Assembly (NCBI GenBank): GCA_034509755.1
Contig: CM067550.1
Location: 9,789,001 to 9,853,000, forward strand
Length of the DNA stretch: 64,000 bases
From: Anisodus tanguticus
Taxonomy: Eukaryota; Streptophyta; Magnoliopsida; Solanales; Solanaceae
Direction: 5' to 3'
Part shown: one piece after another, positions 10,950 to 22,801 of the stretch
How positions within the stretch are numbered: position 1 is the stretch's first letter
How the letters are laid out: every line of letters starts with the position of its first letter
Position numbers and translations under genes: made by a program
The notes under the pieces: model-generated
Databases searched by the model: none
The model's input: only the letters and a program-made list of their open reading frames with translations
What the model was told of the DNA's origin: nothing

Positions 10950-11740
10950 ATACTGATTTGCGGGTGCCGATGTATATACCACAATTGGAAACAAGGTTCA
11001 AAAGGTCACTTCTACGTTGTAATTGGTGCTGCAAGTTTGTCGTAGCCATTGAAGGAGTGGACGCTTTTTGATAAAGATTGTCCATAGAAGGTCAGAATTT
11101 GATTACGCTGTTACTATGTTCTCTTTCACAATATTTAATGTACTGATTAGACCACTAGTAACAATAACATATCCAATGTAATTTCATAATAGTGATTAAA
11201 CCACCAAATTTTATTTTTATTTTATCTGAGTAAAAGTTAAGTAAATCATAAATTAAGCTAGCAGATAATCTAGTACAGTGAACTAGCCATAATATTAGCA
11301 TTCGCTCTTGTTGTTGAACCAATAACTAATACCGAGATGTACCGGACATAAAATATTAGCCCGGGAGATTAAATCCAAATCACATAAAAGTTTATAAGGA
11401 GAGAGTAGATGAAGCTACTCACCCAGATTTCATTGGAGACTCATAGTAGTGGTGCTTCTGGCACCCATTCCGATGGATATGACTCTGCAACGTGGGCCCT
11501 CAACTGAGGACTGTATATGAATCTTGTGATGATTTGTACTCGGAAGAAGTGGATAAAGCAATCATCAGAGAGAATAATAATCTGCATGGGTGAGAAACGA
11601 CTCATGACATTAATCTTTCCCATCTCATGATCAAACCTACCGCCAAGTGCTCTAGTGACTAGAATACAGTATAGAGTAATTACAAACAAATACAAGTTAA
11701 TCCCGCTGAAATAGGATCATCCTATCTTCTTTTGAGCTAG
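10950..11740 (-). pseudogene. Truncated duplicate of thiamin pyrophosphokinase 3' end
   Basis: This block repeats the last two exons, the intron between them and the flanks of the intact TPK gene at 29213-29820. The exon 5 copy (about 11425-11690) begins TRALGGRFDHEMGKINV and keeps ILSDDC, then loses frame where the parent has LIQLLPSTHH. The exon 6 copy (about 11050-11130) keeps STLNIVKENIVT but has an in-frame TAA where the parent reads TVQSD. The intron and the sequence past the stop are also similar, including AAGTTTGTCGTAGCC, so this is a genomic duplication and not a retrocopy. Exons 1-4 are absent. It cannot make a TPK enzyme. Confidence 0.88.
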
Positions 11741-11814
11741 CACTAATTTCTTTTTACGTATATCGTAACACGTGTTTTAACAATATATATGTGATTTTAA
11801 AAAAATTAATACTA

Positions 11815-11995
11815 ATTGACACAGAATGCATGTGTGACACACATGATGCACGTGGCATGCATCAAATGTACGTGTGACACATAAAATGCAGGTGTCATGC
11901 ACGAAATGCACGAGATGTATGTGTGACGCACGGGATGCCCGTTTGATGCACGAGTTGCATGTGTGATGCATGCCATGGACGTGCGACGTGTAAAT
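11815..11995. repeat. Degenerate minisatellite of TGCATGTGTGACGCACG-type units
   Basis: About nine imperfect units of roughly 18-22 bp follow one another, each built from a G/CATG(T)GTGA word and a CACGA/GATGC word. The block includes a CACGTG palindrome near 11849. It lies between the TPK pseudogene and the gypsy element. No coding function is seen. Confidence 0.65.
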
Positions 11996-12039
11996 TCATG
12001 TTCAATTTTTGAATTACAGAAGACTCACCGGAATTGGAG

Positions 12040-12156
12040 AAAGCCGACGACGACACCGAAACCGTTCCATAACAATGGTTGAAGATAGGTCAATCTTATT
12101 TTCGCTGCGATAATGCCCTGTAATGTCTAGCATTTGGTATCAGAGCACATTTTACC
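12040..12156 (+). repeat. LTR-end/primer-site-like repeat, copy 1
   Basis: The segment includes GTTCCATAACAATGGTTGA, CAATCTTATTTTCGCTGCGA and then TTTGGTATCAGAGCAC. The last word matches the usual plant initiator tRNA-Met primer site (TGGTATCAGAGC). A second copy in the same direction lies at 16802-16897. The gypsy LTR starts 9 bp after this copy. Confidence 0.6.
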
Positions 12157-12164
12157 TCTGGCTT

Positions 12165-14472
12165 TGTCACGCCCCAAAACCGACCATGGACGTAATAGGC
12201 ATCTGGTGTTATGAACAACACTGGAAGCACCTTATAAGTCACTAAACGTTTACCTCTTTTAACAATATTTTGTTATTTAATCAAACAAGGTATAAATAGC
12301 TAAATGAGATCATGATCACAATTATGAAATAAAATCGGTGGAAGTTTGATATAAATGCATCGTCAAGAAACGTAGCAATACCTAAAGAGACAATAATGAC
12401 TTCAACGACTACCCACAGAATTAATGTCTATCTGTGGAGCCTCTAAGATGATAAATAAAGCATAGTCTAACTTCGGAACGCAGCCCAGAAACTAAAAGCA
12501 ATAACTAAGATAAGAGTGTTCCACGAACAAGAGTGTGTGCTCACCAAAAGTATGGAAAATAACAAGCTCTCCTAGCCCGCACGCGTATCACGAACTTGCT
12601 GCTCAACGTTACCTAACACACCATAAAAAACAACAACAATGGTATGCCTGAGTAGTGGTTACTCGGTGAGTGTCTAAGGGGCAATAGTTGACAATAACAA
12701 AATAAGTTGGAAAATCAAGTAAACCATATCAATGCAAAGCAGTTCGAAATCCATAGATAGAGTACACCATCAAGCTTAACAAAATTCATCAAAAGCGATC
12801 AATAACGAAGAACTTATCAAGTTTAATTTATTTACCATTATCGTATTAAGTCTTTCACTTACGAACCTGAAATCATCAATAAGCCAACTTATGGGCAACC
12901 AAAGAATCAACACATGTCAACTCACGGGCGAACAATCGCTTAATACACCGAGGATTTATCCCACAGAGGCTAATCGTCCCCTGGACTAGCACAACAATAG
13001 ATACACCGGGCTATGCGCCTCGGAGGTCAATCGTCCTCTGTACTGACACAGCAATACTCAAAGTGATACGTTAGGATCCATAGTGGCTAATCGTCCTCTG
13101 AACTAGCACAACTTGCCCATACCGGCCCAAACACAAACATGTACAAATCATGGCATCGAAGCCGAATAGTTCATTATGAATTATGTTCATCATCCCATTG
13201 ATAGGGGTACATCAATTCATTAATAGGTTTAGAGACCTTGTTCAATTTAGAGACCTTGTTCAAGTCACTAAATAAGTTTCAACTTCAACACAACTCGTTC
13301 ATAGGGCAAAACACATGAAATATCTAAGCTTTCGAAATCAAGTTCAAAAGTTCCCTTATAGGGGTAAATCATGTTCATGTTAAAAAATCCAAGGCTTTAT
13401 AAATCAGTTTCAATAATCCTTTGATAGGAAGAAATAAAAAATACATATATAGTATGATATACCTAAGGTTCCATGAGGGCTTGCCCCTCACGCACATGAA
13501 ATCTTGCTAAATAAATTATTTTAAAAATTAAAAAGTATGTTAAAAAGAGACATACCTCAATTCCCGCTCAAAATAATTCCTCCAAATTTAACAGTCATTC
13601 TACAATTAATTAGGATAATAAAGATTAGAACTTCAAACATTTTTTCTATAAGGATTTTTAAGTCAACATTCATGTTCTTCCTTTCACATGATTTACCCAT
13701 GGATTCTAATCAATTGCAATAGCCCACGCTAGTCTCAATCCATTCAATAAACAACATTATATGTTAAGTTCGTACCTTTATTGAGATTTCTCCAAAAGTC
13801 CTCTTCAATGGTTCTTTCTTCGATTCTCAAGAATCTATGGATTGGAATGATAATGTAGTGTTAATTCTTGTTATTTTGATGAGCTTTAATAATAATATGG
13901 TTAGGAACTCAACTTGAGGTTTGAGAGAGGTCTCTAGGGTTCTTTTCCTCCAAAAGGTTGTCCAAAACGAAGTGGGGAACAACGAAAATAAAGTTAGGTT
14001 TTTTATAACATCATTCCCGTACGAGGTCGCACAGCTGGAGGTCTACTTCGCGCAACACTTCGCTCAACCATGGCAGAAGCACTGCCTCTGGTGCGCGGTT
14101 GCGCACCTGAAGGTTACTTCGCGCAGCACTTCGCACAAACTGCACAACATTCAGTAAAATGCACATAACCTTTTTCACAAAGATCCTTTGAGCTTCACAA
14201 TATATGGTTGAAAATGTATTTCAAAGACCTACAACTTTCATGTTTTGAGTTTTCTCATATTTCTAATGTAACGACTCGAAAACTGGGCATTAGTGAGGAC
14301 TGCCTCAGACTTAGACGAATTTTAAGAACTCTTACGAACTTCACCATTTGGTTTGACTTCATATCGACTATCTTACACCCAAATTCATCCCAAAGGGATC
14401 CATATAGTTAAAACATCACATTAACATCCATTATACACATTCACACCTAACTTGGATTTACGGAGTGTTACA
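12165..14472 (-). repeat. 3' LTR of the gypsy element
   Basis: On the minus strand it begins TGTAACACTCCGTAAATC and ends GGTTTTGGGGCGTGACA, a TG...CA pair about 2308 bp apart. The purine-rich GAGAGGAAGG tract lies just upstream. Its ends and length resemble the solo LTR at 58611-60925 (2315 bp, TGTAACATCCCG...GGTCGTGACA), so both probably come from related families. No partner LTR remains. Confidence 0.7.
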
Positions 14473-14847
14473 TTTACCTTCCTCTCAAGATCATATATCC
14501 CCGAATGAAAGTCATGACCTAAGATTTTTCACTAACCTCAAAAATCAAGAATTTCTAGAGTTCTTTCGAAAAATGAGTTATCCCCAAGGACAACATACGA
14601 CTAATGACACCACAATTAGATCATTTAAGCCTAAACACAAGAGTGAAGGATTTATACCTCTAATCTAAACTTTCACAGGAATTACTTAATCAAAATGTCC
14701 AACACATACCTGCAATAGAGAATAAGTGAGGGTATCTCTTTTTCATGTCCTTATCGGCTTCCCAAGTTGCTTATTCAGTATTATGATTACGCCATAGGAC
14801 TTTAACCAAAGCTACATCTTTCATCCTCAGCCTCCTAACTTGTCGAT

Positions 14848-16364
14848 CTAGAATTTGCACATGTTTTTTTTATAAGACAATCCCTCATTTATTTCAATCT
14901 CCTTATGAGTCAATACATGAGAAGGATTGGGTTTATACAACCTCAACATTGAAATGTGAAACACAGGATGCACCATAGCCATCTCAGATGATAGTTTCAA
15001 CTCATAAGCCACATTTCCAATTATTCTCACAATTTCATATGGGCTAATAAAACGAGGGCTTAGCTTACCATTTCTACCAAACCACATTACTCCCTTCATT
15101 GGTGACACTTTCAAAAACACTTTTTCACCCACAACAAACTCTAGCTTACGACGCCTCATATACGTATAAGACTTATGTCAACTCTGAGTTGTCTTCAGTT
15201 CATTGCACAATGAGGTTCACCTTTTCGATTGCTTTGTGAATCGAGTCAGGACCCAATAGCTCTACTTCGGTAGGTTCAAACCACCCAATAGGCGATCTGC
15301 AACACTTCCCATAAAGAGCTTTATAAGGACTATCTGAATACTCGCTGATAACTGTTATTATAAGCAAACTCCACAAGAGGTAGATGTTCATCCCAATTAC
15401 CTACAAAATCAATAGCACAAGCTCTTAACATGTCTTCGAGAGTTTGTATAGTTTTACTTGCCTGCCCAGCCGTCTGCGGGTGAAAGGCAATGCTTAAGTT
15501 TATATGAGTTCCCAAACTTTCTTGGAACGATTCCCAGAAAGGAGCAGTGAATTGAGTGCCTCTATCAGATATGATGGATGTCGGAATCCCATGCAATCTA
15601 ACTATCTCCTTTAAATATAACTTGGTGTAATGTGCCGCGGTATCCGTTATTTTCACAGGAAGAAAATGAGCAGACTTGGTCAGTCTTTCCACGATTACCC
15701 AAATAGAATCAAACTTGGCCCTTGTGCGGGGTAAACCCATGACAAAGTCCATGTTAATCATCTCCCACTTCCACTGGGGAATCTTAATATTCCGGGATAA
15801 GCCACCAAGCCTTTGATGTTCAGGCTTCACCTGCTGACAATTCAAACACTTAGCAACAAAGTTAGAAATATCTACCTTCATGCTCTTCCACCAATAGTGT
15901 TGCTTCAAATCCTTATACATCTTAGTGGATCCCGGGTGCACGAAATGTTTAGAACTATGCATTTCCACCATCAGCTCTTGTCGGAGATCATAAATATCAG
16001 GGACACATAAGCGTTCTTGCAACCTCAGGACATTGTCATCAGCACCAACGGTGAATGAAGTGTACTCACCCTTTTCCACTCCATCTCGCAACTTCACCAG
16101 AAGTCTATCTTCATATTGCTTGGACTTAATTCTCTCCACAATATCGGATCGCACTTGCGTAATCCCCACTAGCTCCCCATTTTCAATTTCATCGAGTCGG
16201 ACTCCAAGACTGGAAAGTCTTTGAGTTTCCCTGCCCATCGGTATCTTATGAGCATACAAATATGCTAACGTACCCATAGATTTTCTGCTCAAACCATCAG
16301 CAACAACATTCGCCTTACCAGGATGATACAAGATGTTCAAGTCGTAATCTTTCAACAACTCCAA
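14848..16364 (-). pseudogene. Gypsy pol: integrase and C-terminal domain
   Basis: The 344-codon frame (15330-16364) starts in the RNase H tail (ILYHPGKANVVADGLSRK). It then has the integrase zinc finger (HSSKHFVHPGS ... CLNCQQVK) and the catalytic core with MDFVMGLP, ISDRGTQFT and the downstream Glu in FQESLG. After a frameshift the 14848-15159 frame continues with GEKVFLKVSPMKGVM and VFHISMLRLY, typical of chromovirus integrase C-termini. Further residues toward 14700 read like a chromodomain (VALVKVLWRNHNTE, stop, ATWEAD). The core is nearly intact, but the reading frame is broken at least three times. Confidence 0.88.
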
Positions 16365-16801
16365 CCATCTTCTTTATCTAAGATTCAACTCTCGCTGCTT
16401 GAAGATATATTACAAGCTCTTGTGATAAGTGAAGACATCATAGTGCTCACCGTACAAGTAGTGACGCCAAATCTTTAGAGAGAAGACCATAGCAGCTAGT
16501 TCCAAATCATGAGTTGGATAATTCTTCTCATACTTCTACAATTGACGCGAAGCATATGCGATCACCTTACCATTCTGCATCAATACAAAACTCAACCCAA
16601 TTCTGGAGGCATCACAATAAACTACAGATCCTGAAGGCAGAGTCAAAGCAGGAGCCAAAGTCAATTTCGCTTTATGCTCTTAAAAGCTCTTTTCATAGGC
16701 CTCGGACAATTGGAACTGAGCAGTCTTCTGAGTCAATTTTGTCAGTGGCAAGGCTATAGATGAGAAGCCTTCCACAAAGTCATGCCCCAAGCTCTTAAAC
16801 A

Positions 16802-16897
16802 TTGTTCCATAGCAATGGCTGAGGTAGGCCAATCTTATTTCCGTTGCGATAATGCTATGTAGTGTCTAACATTTGGTATCAGAGCACATGTTACCTT
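16802..16897 (+). repeat. LTR-end/primer-site-like repeat, copy 2
   Basis: This is a near copy of 12058-12156 in the same orientation: GTTCCATAGCAATGGCTGA, CAATCTTATTTCCGTTGCGA, then TTTGGTATCAGAGCAC. Sequence continues past the primer-like word (ACCTTTGCCTTGTTG). In copy 1 the corresponding sequence (ACCTCTGGCTTTG) runs into the gypsy LTR. Confidence 0.6.
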
Positions 16898-17165
16898 TGC
16901 CTTGTTGATTTTTTGGAGTTTGCGAAATAATTCAAAATGTGTCTTGATTGTTCAGATGTAGTTTTAAAACTTTTGATGTAAACTAATATCGAAAATAAGA
17001 AGGAAAATGATTTTCTAGCATTTGTGTTTAAAATGCTATATTCGTTGTTTGGTAATGATAAAAATTTACCGGATCTAAAAACGAATTTGAAATCGGGTCG
17101 AGTAGATCAGTGTAGAAGTTGAAGATAAGATGATGTGTGTCGTTTTGTGAGCTAGAAAACAGATC

Positions 17166-17238
<73 letters not shown>

Positions 17239-17297
17239 GTAATAGTAATAGTAATAGTAATAGTAATAGTAATAGTAATAGTAATAGTAATAATAAG
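17166..17297. repeat. Compound trinucleotide microsatellite (AAT)n(AATAGT)n
   Basis: About 70 bp of pure AAT repeats is followed by about 60 bp of AGTAAT hexamer repeats, then more irregular AATACT words to about 17320. Long open frames here are only poly-Ile or poly-Tyr readings of the repeat and are not genes. Confidence 0.95.
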
Positions 17298-17299
17298 TA

Positions 17300-18190
17300 A
17301 TATTAATACTAATACTAATAGCAGCAGAAGGAGGTGAGCGAATTGGATAACTCGCTCTGCGCATGTTTGACTTCTTAATGAGATTCAATTTCTGGAGAGC
17401 ATTTTAAAGTGATGAAAAACAATTAGGGCTGTTGGCAATTTGGCTTGCTGCTACCGTAACTTTATATATCATTTTGAGAAATTTTATTAGATTCCCACTT
17501 TCTGATATTAACCTTAAGCAATTGTGATATTTGTATGTATTTTCTTGTTGTTGGTTACATATAGATTCTGAAAAATATTTAAGCACATAAAATATAAGTT
17601 TATTGCATAACGTGTGTAGCAATAAATTTCGAATAAACTTTAGACTTAATGTCTAGTGATCCATACAATTTTATTAAGTTAAGATTTAGCGACAACAACC
17701 TAAAATTGAATAAAACTATATATTATGTTTAGGATTACATAAAAAAATTGTAGACATTAAATTACTTTTAGAGTTTTAATGTTAATGTTTAAGTGATCTA
17801 TGCCAGTTTTATTTAATAACAAAATAGCCACAGCATCTTTGATTGAGTAAAAAAATTAAAGTTAAGGATCACATAAACAAATTTTAAACATTAGAATTGT
17901 GATTGATTATGCACGATATAATAACTTAAGAATCTTTATTATTGGGTTGCATAATTAATTAAAATAAAATATTAAATATTTTTCAAAATTACTCACAGAG
18001 ATTATGAATGAGAATTTAATAGTTTTATCGTAAAGATAGAATATCATGCTAGTAAATTGATAATTCTATCCTAAAGAATGAATCTAATTGAATTAAAAAA
18101 TTATCCCGCAAGCAATTTTCTTGTCGGTAGATTCAATTTTATATTATTTGCCTCAAATTTATTAAGCAAGTATGTATGTATATCTTTTGC
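17300..18190. other. AT-rich non-coding stretch
   Basis: I see no gene, RNA or clear mobile element. The word GATC(A)CATA-AA-TTTTA recurs loosely (about 17650, 17735 and 17870), which hints at an old low-copy repeat. Confidence 0.4.
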
Positions 18191-18194
18191 AGTT

Positions 18195-19003
18195 ATGCAA
18201 CCTGCAAATTTCTCTGATATTTGTGATATTTTTGAACTGAATGATGAGAACCATAAGATCTGGAATGAGAGAATTCTCCTTCACTTAGGGTGCATGGACA
18301 TTGACTATGCTATCAAAAAAGATAAATCACCTTTTAATGAAATCGACACTCAAGCTGAGATTTCTCTTCATGAACAATGAGAACTCTCGAACAGTTTGAG
18401 TGTTATATTCATTAAGACCAAAATATTTGCTGGTATTCGTGGTTATGTTGAACAGTATAACAATGTCAAGGCATTACTGAAGGCTATTGATGAACAATTT
18501 GAGACTTCAGATAAGGCACTTGTCAACACCCTGATTATGAAATTTTCATCAACGAGGCTCACCGATGCTAGAGGTGTGCGCGAGCACATCATGAAATGTG
18601 AGACTTAGTGGCTGAGCTAAAGACTTTTGAGGTTGAAATGTCTGAAACTTTTCTTGTGCACTATATTTCGAATTTCTCTTCCTCTACAATTTGGCCCCTT
18701 TAAGATCTCCTATAACACACATATTGATAAATGATTTATTGATGAATTTATGACCATGTATGTTCAAGAGGATGGTCGATTGTTGATGGAAACAGGAGAA
18801 AGTGCATACATGACTACTCAAGGAAAGAAAACCTATCAAGTCAATAAGAAGTGGGAAAAAAATCACCACTTGAAGTTGAACTTCATATCAAAAAAGAATT
18901 CAAGTGTAGCTTCTAGCACATAAAAAAGGATTATATTAAATATCAGAAATGACTTGAAAAGATTGATACTCCAATCTCTCTTGTATGTTATGAAGAAGTG
19001 GGG
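18195..19003 (+). pseudogene. Ty1/copia (TNT1-like) gag relic
   Basis: Starting near ATG 18195 the reading gives a copia gag (UBN2-like) pattern: FELNDENHKIWNERILLHLG, MDIDYAIKKD, then KALVNTLIMKFSSTRL and GVREHIMKCE. A broken zinc-knuckle region (HIKKDYIKYQK) follows near 18915-18955, ending LEKIDTPISLVCYEE near 18995. At least five stops or frameshifts interrupt it. It abuts, at about 19004, the reverse-strand copia element, so the two are fused head to head. Confidence 0.75.
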
Positions 19004-19681
19004 AAAAAACCACCATGGGGCATGCATAAACAAGCACACATGCTGAACAACATAAGCAATATCAGGCATGGTGAAAATAAGATACTTAAGTGCACCTGCA
19101 AGACTCCTATATAGAGTGGGATCAGACACTGGATCACCATCAACAACACTGAGTTTTGACTTAGAGTCAACCGGAGTGGGCATGATCTTACAGTTTGTCA
19201 TTTTAGCCATGTACACAATCTCATCTGCATACTTACGCTGACACATGAACATAGTATCTACAGTTCTAGTCACTGATATCCCCAAAAAGTAACTCAACTT
19301 CTCCAAGTCAGTCATAGCAAAGTCGATTTTAAGCAGTACAATGATCTCATTTTTCAATACATCAGATGAGGCAGTAAGAATAATATCATCCACATATAAC
19401 AACAAATAAGCAATGTTACTACCTCGATGAAAAATAAAGAGAGAATTATCACACTTGCTGCATACAAACCCAATCTGCATTATGTAATTGTCAAAGCGTT
19501 CATACCACACTCTGGGGGCCTGTTTCAAACCATAAAGTGACTTACGGAGACAACTTACATAATGAGGGGCCTCTGGATGGACAAAGTCTGGTGGTTGGTG
19601 CATATAAAAAGTTTCTTTCAAGTCCCCATGTAAAAATGCATTCTTCACATCAAGCTGATGAATCGGCCAATGCTTACCCAT
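19004..19681 (-). pseudogene. Copia reverse transcriptase fragment
   Basis: The frame opens HQLDVKNAFLHGDLKETFYM with the first catalytic Asp. It goes on with LRKSLYGLKQAPRVWYERF and YLLLYVDDIILTAS (YVDD), then YFLGISVTRTVDTMF. It ends at about 19010 after IAYVVQHVCLFMHA, where unrelated sequence follows. The N-terminal part of the domain lies upstream at 19690-19880 in other frames. Confidence 0.85.
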
Positions 19682-20210
19682 AGCAATGCTCAGAACTGTG
19701 CAAATGGTAGCCGGTTTAACAACCGGACTAAATATCTCACCACAATCAATACCCTCCTACTGATTAGTACCATTATCCACAAGTCTCGCCTTATATCTCT
19801 CTAGGTCACCACTGTCTCTGAATTTGTGACGAAATAGCCACATACATCGAATCACATTCACCCCATCCAGTCTAGGAACCAAATCTCATGCGTTTTGTTT
19901 TGTTATAGCATTAAATTCCTCACGCATAGCCGCATTCCAATTCGGATCATGTTTGGCTATTTCTGGGTTTTGGGGAATTAGGGATATGGTTTGTGTGGAT
20001 AGGTTAAATTGGGATTTTGGTTTGAAGATCCCGTGTTGAGCATTGGTTTCCATATGGTGTGTGGGGGTAGGGGCAATGCGGGTATTTTGGAGGGGTGCGG
20101 ACTGGGTTGGTTGTGGGTCAGGGGTTGAGTTTTGGGTTTGAGTCGGCAGGTTACAGTGACGGAAATGTGTCAGGGTGTGTCGGTGGGGTATGTGTGATTA
20201 GGGCTCGGCA

Positions 20211-21816
20211 CTAGTGACTGAGTGGGTGTGGTGGTGTATCGATTGATGTCGATGGGTTGGGAGTGGGTCGGTGTCGGGTCTGGTGATGTTGACGGTGACG
20301 ATGTTGGGTTACTATGATGGGGTCATCGAGGGCTGGACTCTGGGTTTGGATGGTCGACGTGAGGTCAGAGGACATGTGGGGTGACACTGGGTTCAGAGAA
20401 CTGAGTAGCCGGCGGGTAGAGGAGACGACGATGGGTCTGATCGTCTCTGCAGGTGAAAAACCTGACAAATTGCTGGTGGTGACTGTGTGGGTAGGTGGCG
20501 ATGGAACAGTGGTTGTAGTGGTGGCGGTACGACGGAGTTCAGTGAGTACGAGAGGGGAGGTATCCGACTCGTCTAGAAAATTGTAGTCGGTGTTTTGGAA
20601 TTTTTTGATGTTTGCAAAAGGGAAGGTTGCCTCGTCAAATGTGACATGGCGAGAGACGTGGATTTTACGAGTAGGTATTTCATAGCACAAATGTCCTCTA
20701 TGATTGGGTGGAAAACCTAAGAAGACACGTGGAGTGGAGCGTGGTGCTAATTTATGAGGGCCCGTGGCGGCTAAATTTGGATAGCAAAGGCAACCGAAAA
20801 TCCGAAGGTGATCATAGGTGGGGATCCAACGGTAGAGGATTTCGGTGGGTGTTCTATTTTGGAGAGTTTGGGTGGGCAAAATATTTAAGATATATTCGGC
20901 CATTTTAACAGAATAGACCAAAAAGGAAGGGGGAGAGAGGTATGAAACATGATCGTACGAACCATGTTATTGATAATGCGAAGATTCGTTCGGCCTTGCC
21001 ATTTTGGGAGGAGGTGTGGAGACATGAGAATCGAAAAACCATGCCATTAGTAGAGCAAATTTTGTGAAATGCAGAATTATTGAACTCGCGACCGTTATCA
21101 CACTGAAACAATTTTATATCTTTTTCAAATTGTGTTTTGACATAGATACGAAATTCAAAAAACTTGACAAACACTTCAGACTTGAATTTAAGCGGATAGA
21201 CCCAGACAAAGTGAGAATAGTCATCTAATAAGACGAGATAAAATTTATGACCCAGTGAGCTAGTAATGGGAGATGTCCATAAATCTGCATGAACAATGTC
21301 AAAGGGAGAAAACGTAACACTTAAAGAAGACTGAAACGGAAGGCGAACATGTTTGCCTAAAGGGCAAGAAAAACACTGTTGGGCAAATTTTCCATTACGA
21401 AAACGAATTAAATTATTGCTTCGAAGAAAATTTAAAACAGGAGCTCCTCGATGTCCAAGTCTATTGTGCAAGGTTGACGGAGAGATTGTTGCTAAAGCGG
21501 TTGGAGGAGTGACATGGGTTATTAGAGATGTGGGAGGGTTGACACTGGCACCAGACGTGGATAGAAATGGATAGAGGTCCCCCTCACTATTGCATCTCGT
21601 AAGGAGTTTCTTGGTACGTAGGCTCGTTACAGAAAACCCAAAAGGGTCAAAATTAATTGATACGAAATTATTCGTGACAAATTTTCTAACATAGATTAGG
21701 TTCTTGATAATATTTGGGGCATATAGGACGTTATTTAGGGAGAAGTGGGGATGCGGTGGTGGGGTTAGTGTGTGGCCAAACCCTTGAATTGGAATGCGAT
21801 GACCATTTCCGACCAT
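20211..21816 (-). pseudogene. Copia integrase region
   Basis: Two overlapping frames (20905-21816 and 20211-20921) show the pre-integrase zinc finger region (TLHNRLGHRG ... CFSCPLGK). The core follows, with DIVHADLWTSP, LVLLDDYSHFVWVYPLK, CDNGREFNNSAF and HTSSQNGKAER. The next part has FGCLCYPN and GYP/EIPTRKIHVSRHVTFDE. A frameshift at about 20910 separates them. The protease remnant (WYMDTG-like) lies just upstream, near 21850-21910. Confidence 0.85.
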
Positions 21817-22801
21817 AATAGATTATAGAGTATTTAAATTTCGCAGTTGAGGAAAATTACCAGAATTATTGGTGAGGTGAGACGTGACGCCCGTGTCCAT
21901 ATACCACACATTATCGGGCTACAGAGGAGTCAATGTGACAAAAGTCTGGCCCAAATTGGATTGGGGAAGGCCCGGAGCGGACTATTGGGCCCCAGAAAAA
22001 TTGGGCCTAATTGCTGTGGCTTATTGGAAATTGGGGCGGACTGCATGATTGATGGTGGGCCGCAGTTGCTGGGCCATTTATGGAATAAGCTGGACCTGTG
22101 CTGGAGGCGCAAGTCCCATACTACTGTCATTTTTGCTATAATTTGTCTCTCGATAAGAAGCTTTCTTTTGATCCGGGTTAATCTCATCTGAAATTGGGGC
22201 GGCTGCGCAAGTCCCATACTGCTGCATCTGAAATTAGGGCAGCCTGCAGTCCTGTTGTTGGGCCATTTATGGAAGACGTTGGATTTGTGCTGAAGGCCCA
22301 GGTCTCATGCTGCTGCCAGGGCAGTGGACTCGTGCTGGAGACCCAACGCCCTCTGCCACCCCTACGGCTCTGGCCACTGCCACATCCGCGGTTGTTCTCT
22401 GCCATGATGGCTTCGGAGCGAGAGAGAGAGAGAGAGAACGTATAAATGCAATATATGAGGCAGAAACAACCGTATACGAAGTGTATAACGACTTAGGGAG
22501 GCTGTACACGGGTAGTATATAGTGGCAGGGAAGGTATATCAACCGTATACATAGTGTATATCGACGTGTATAGGCTATATACGAGGGGGTATACGACCTG
22601 TTGGAGATATAGAGAAGGAAAGAGGGATGTATATCAACAGTATACCAAGGGTATACAAGGCTATTTGTAGAATTGGAGGGCTGGACAACTATATATCAAA
22701 AGTATACCGGCGATATATGGTCGGTTCGGCACCGAAAAAGGACAGGAATGGGAGGCCGAAATTAGATTTTAGGTCGGGAAGGATTGTTGGCTCTGATACC
22801 A

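Larger units (their letters stand above)
12165..16790 (-). mobile_element. Ty3/gypsy chromovirus, 5'-truncated, with a 2.3-kb 3' LTR
   Basis: On the minus strand the order is the end of the reverse transcriptase and RNase H (about 16790-16290, with stops), integrase (16364-15330), an integrase C-terminus with a chromodomain-like tail (about 15159-14700), a purine-rich tract (near 14474-14486), and the 3' LTR. The element is cut at 16790 inside the reverse transcriptase/RNase H part, so gag, protease and the 5' LTR are missing. It lies between two direct repeats (12040-12156 and 16802-16897), which suggests it landed in or next to an older element. Confidence 0.85.

Noticed and set aside
17137..17388. 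Long poly-Ile and poly-Tyr reading frames on both strands
   Set aside because: They are direct readings of the AAT microsatellite and have no protein character.
22194..22542. Frames of 71-95 codons with low-complexity sequence on both strands
   Set aside because: They lie in the leader and gag remnant of the copia element, open on both strands, with no domain.
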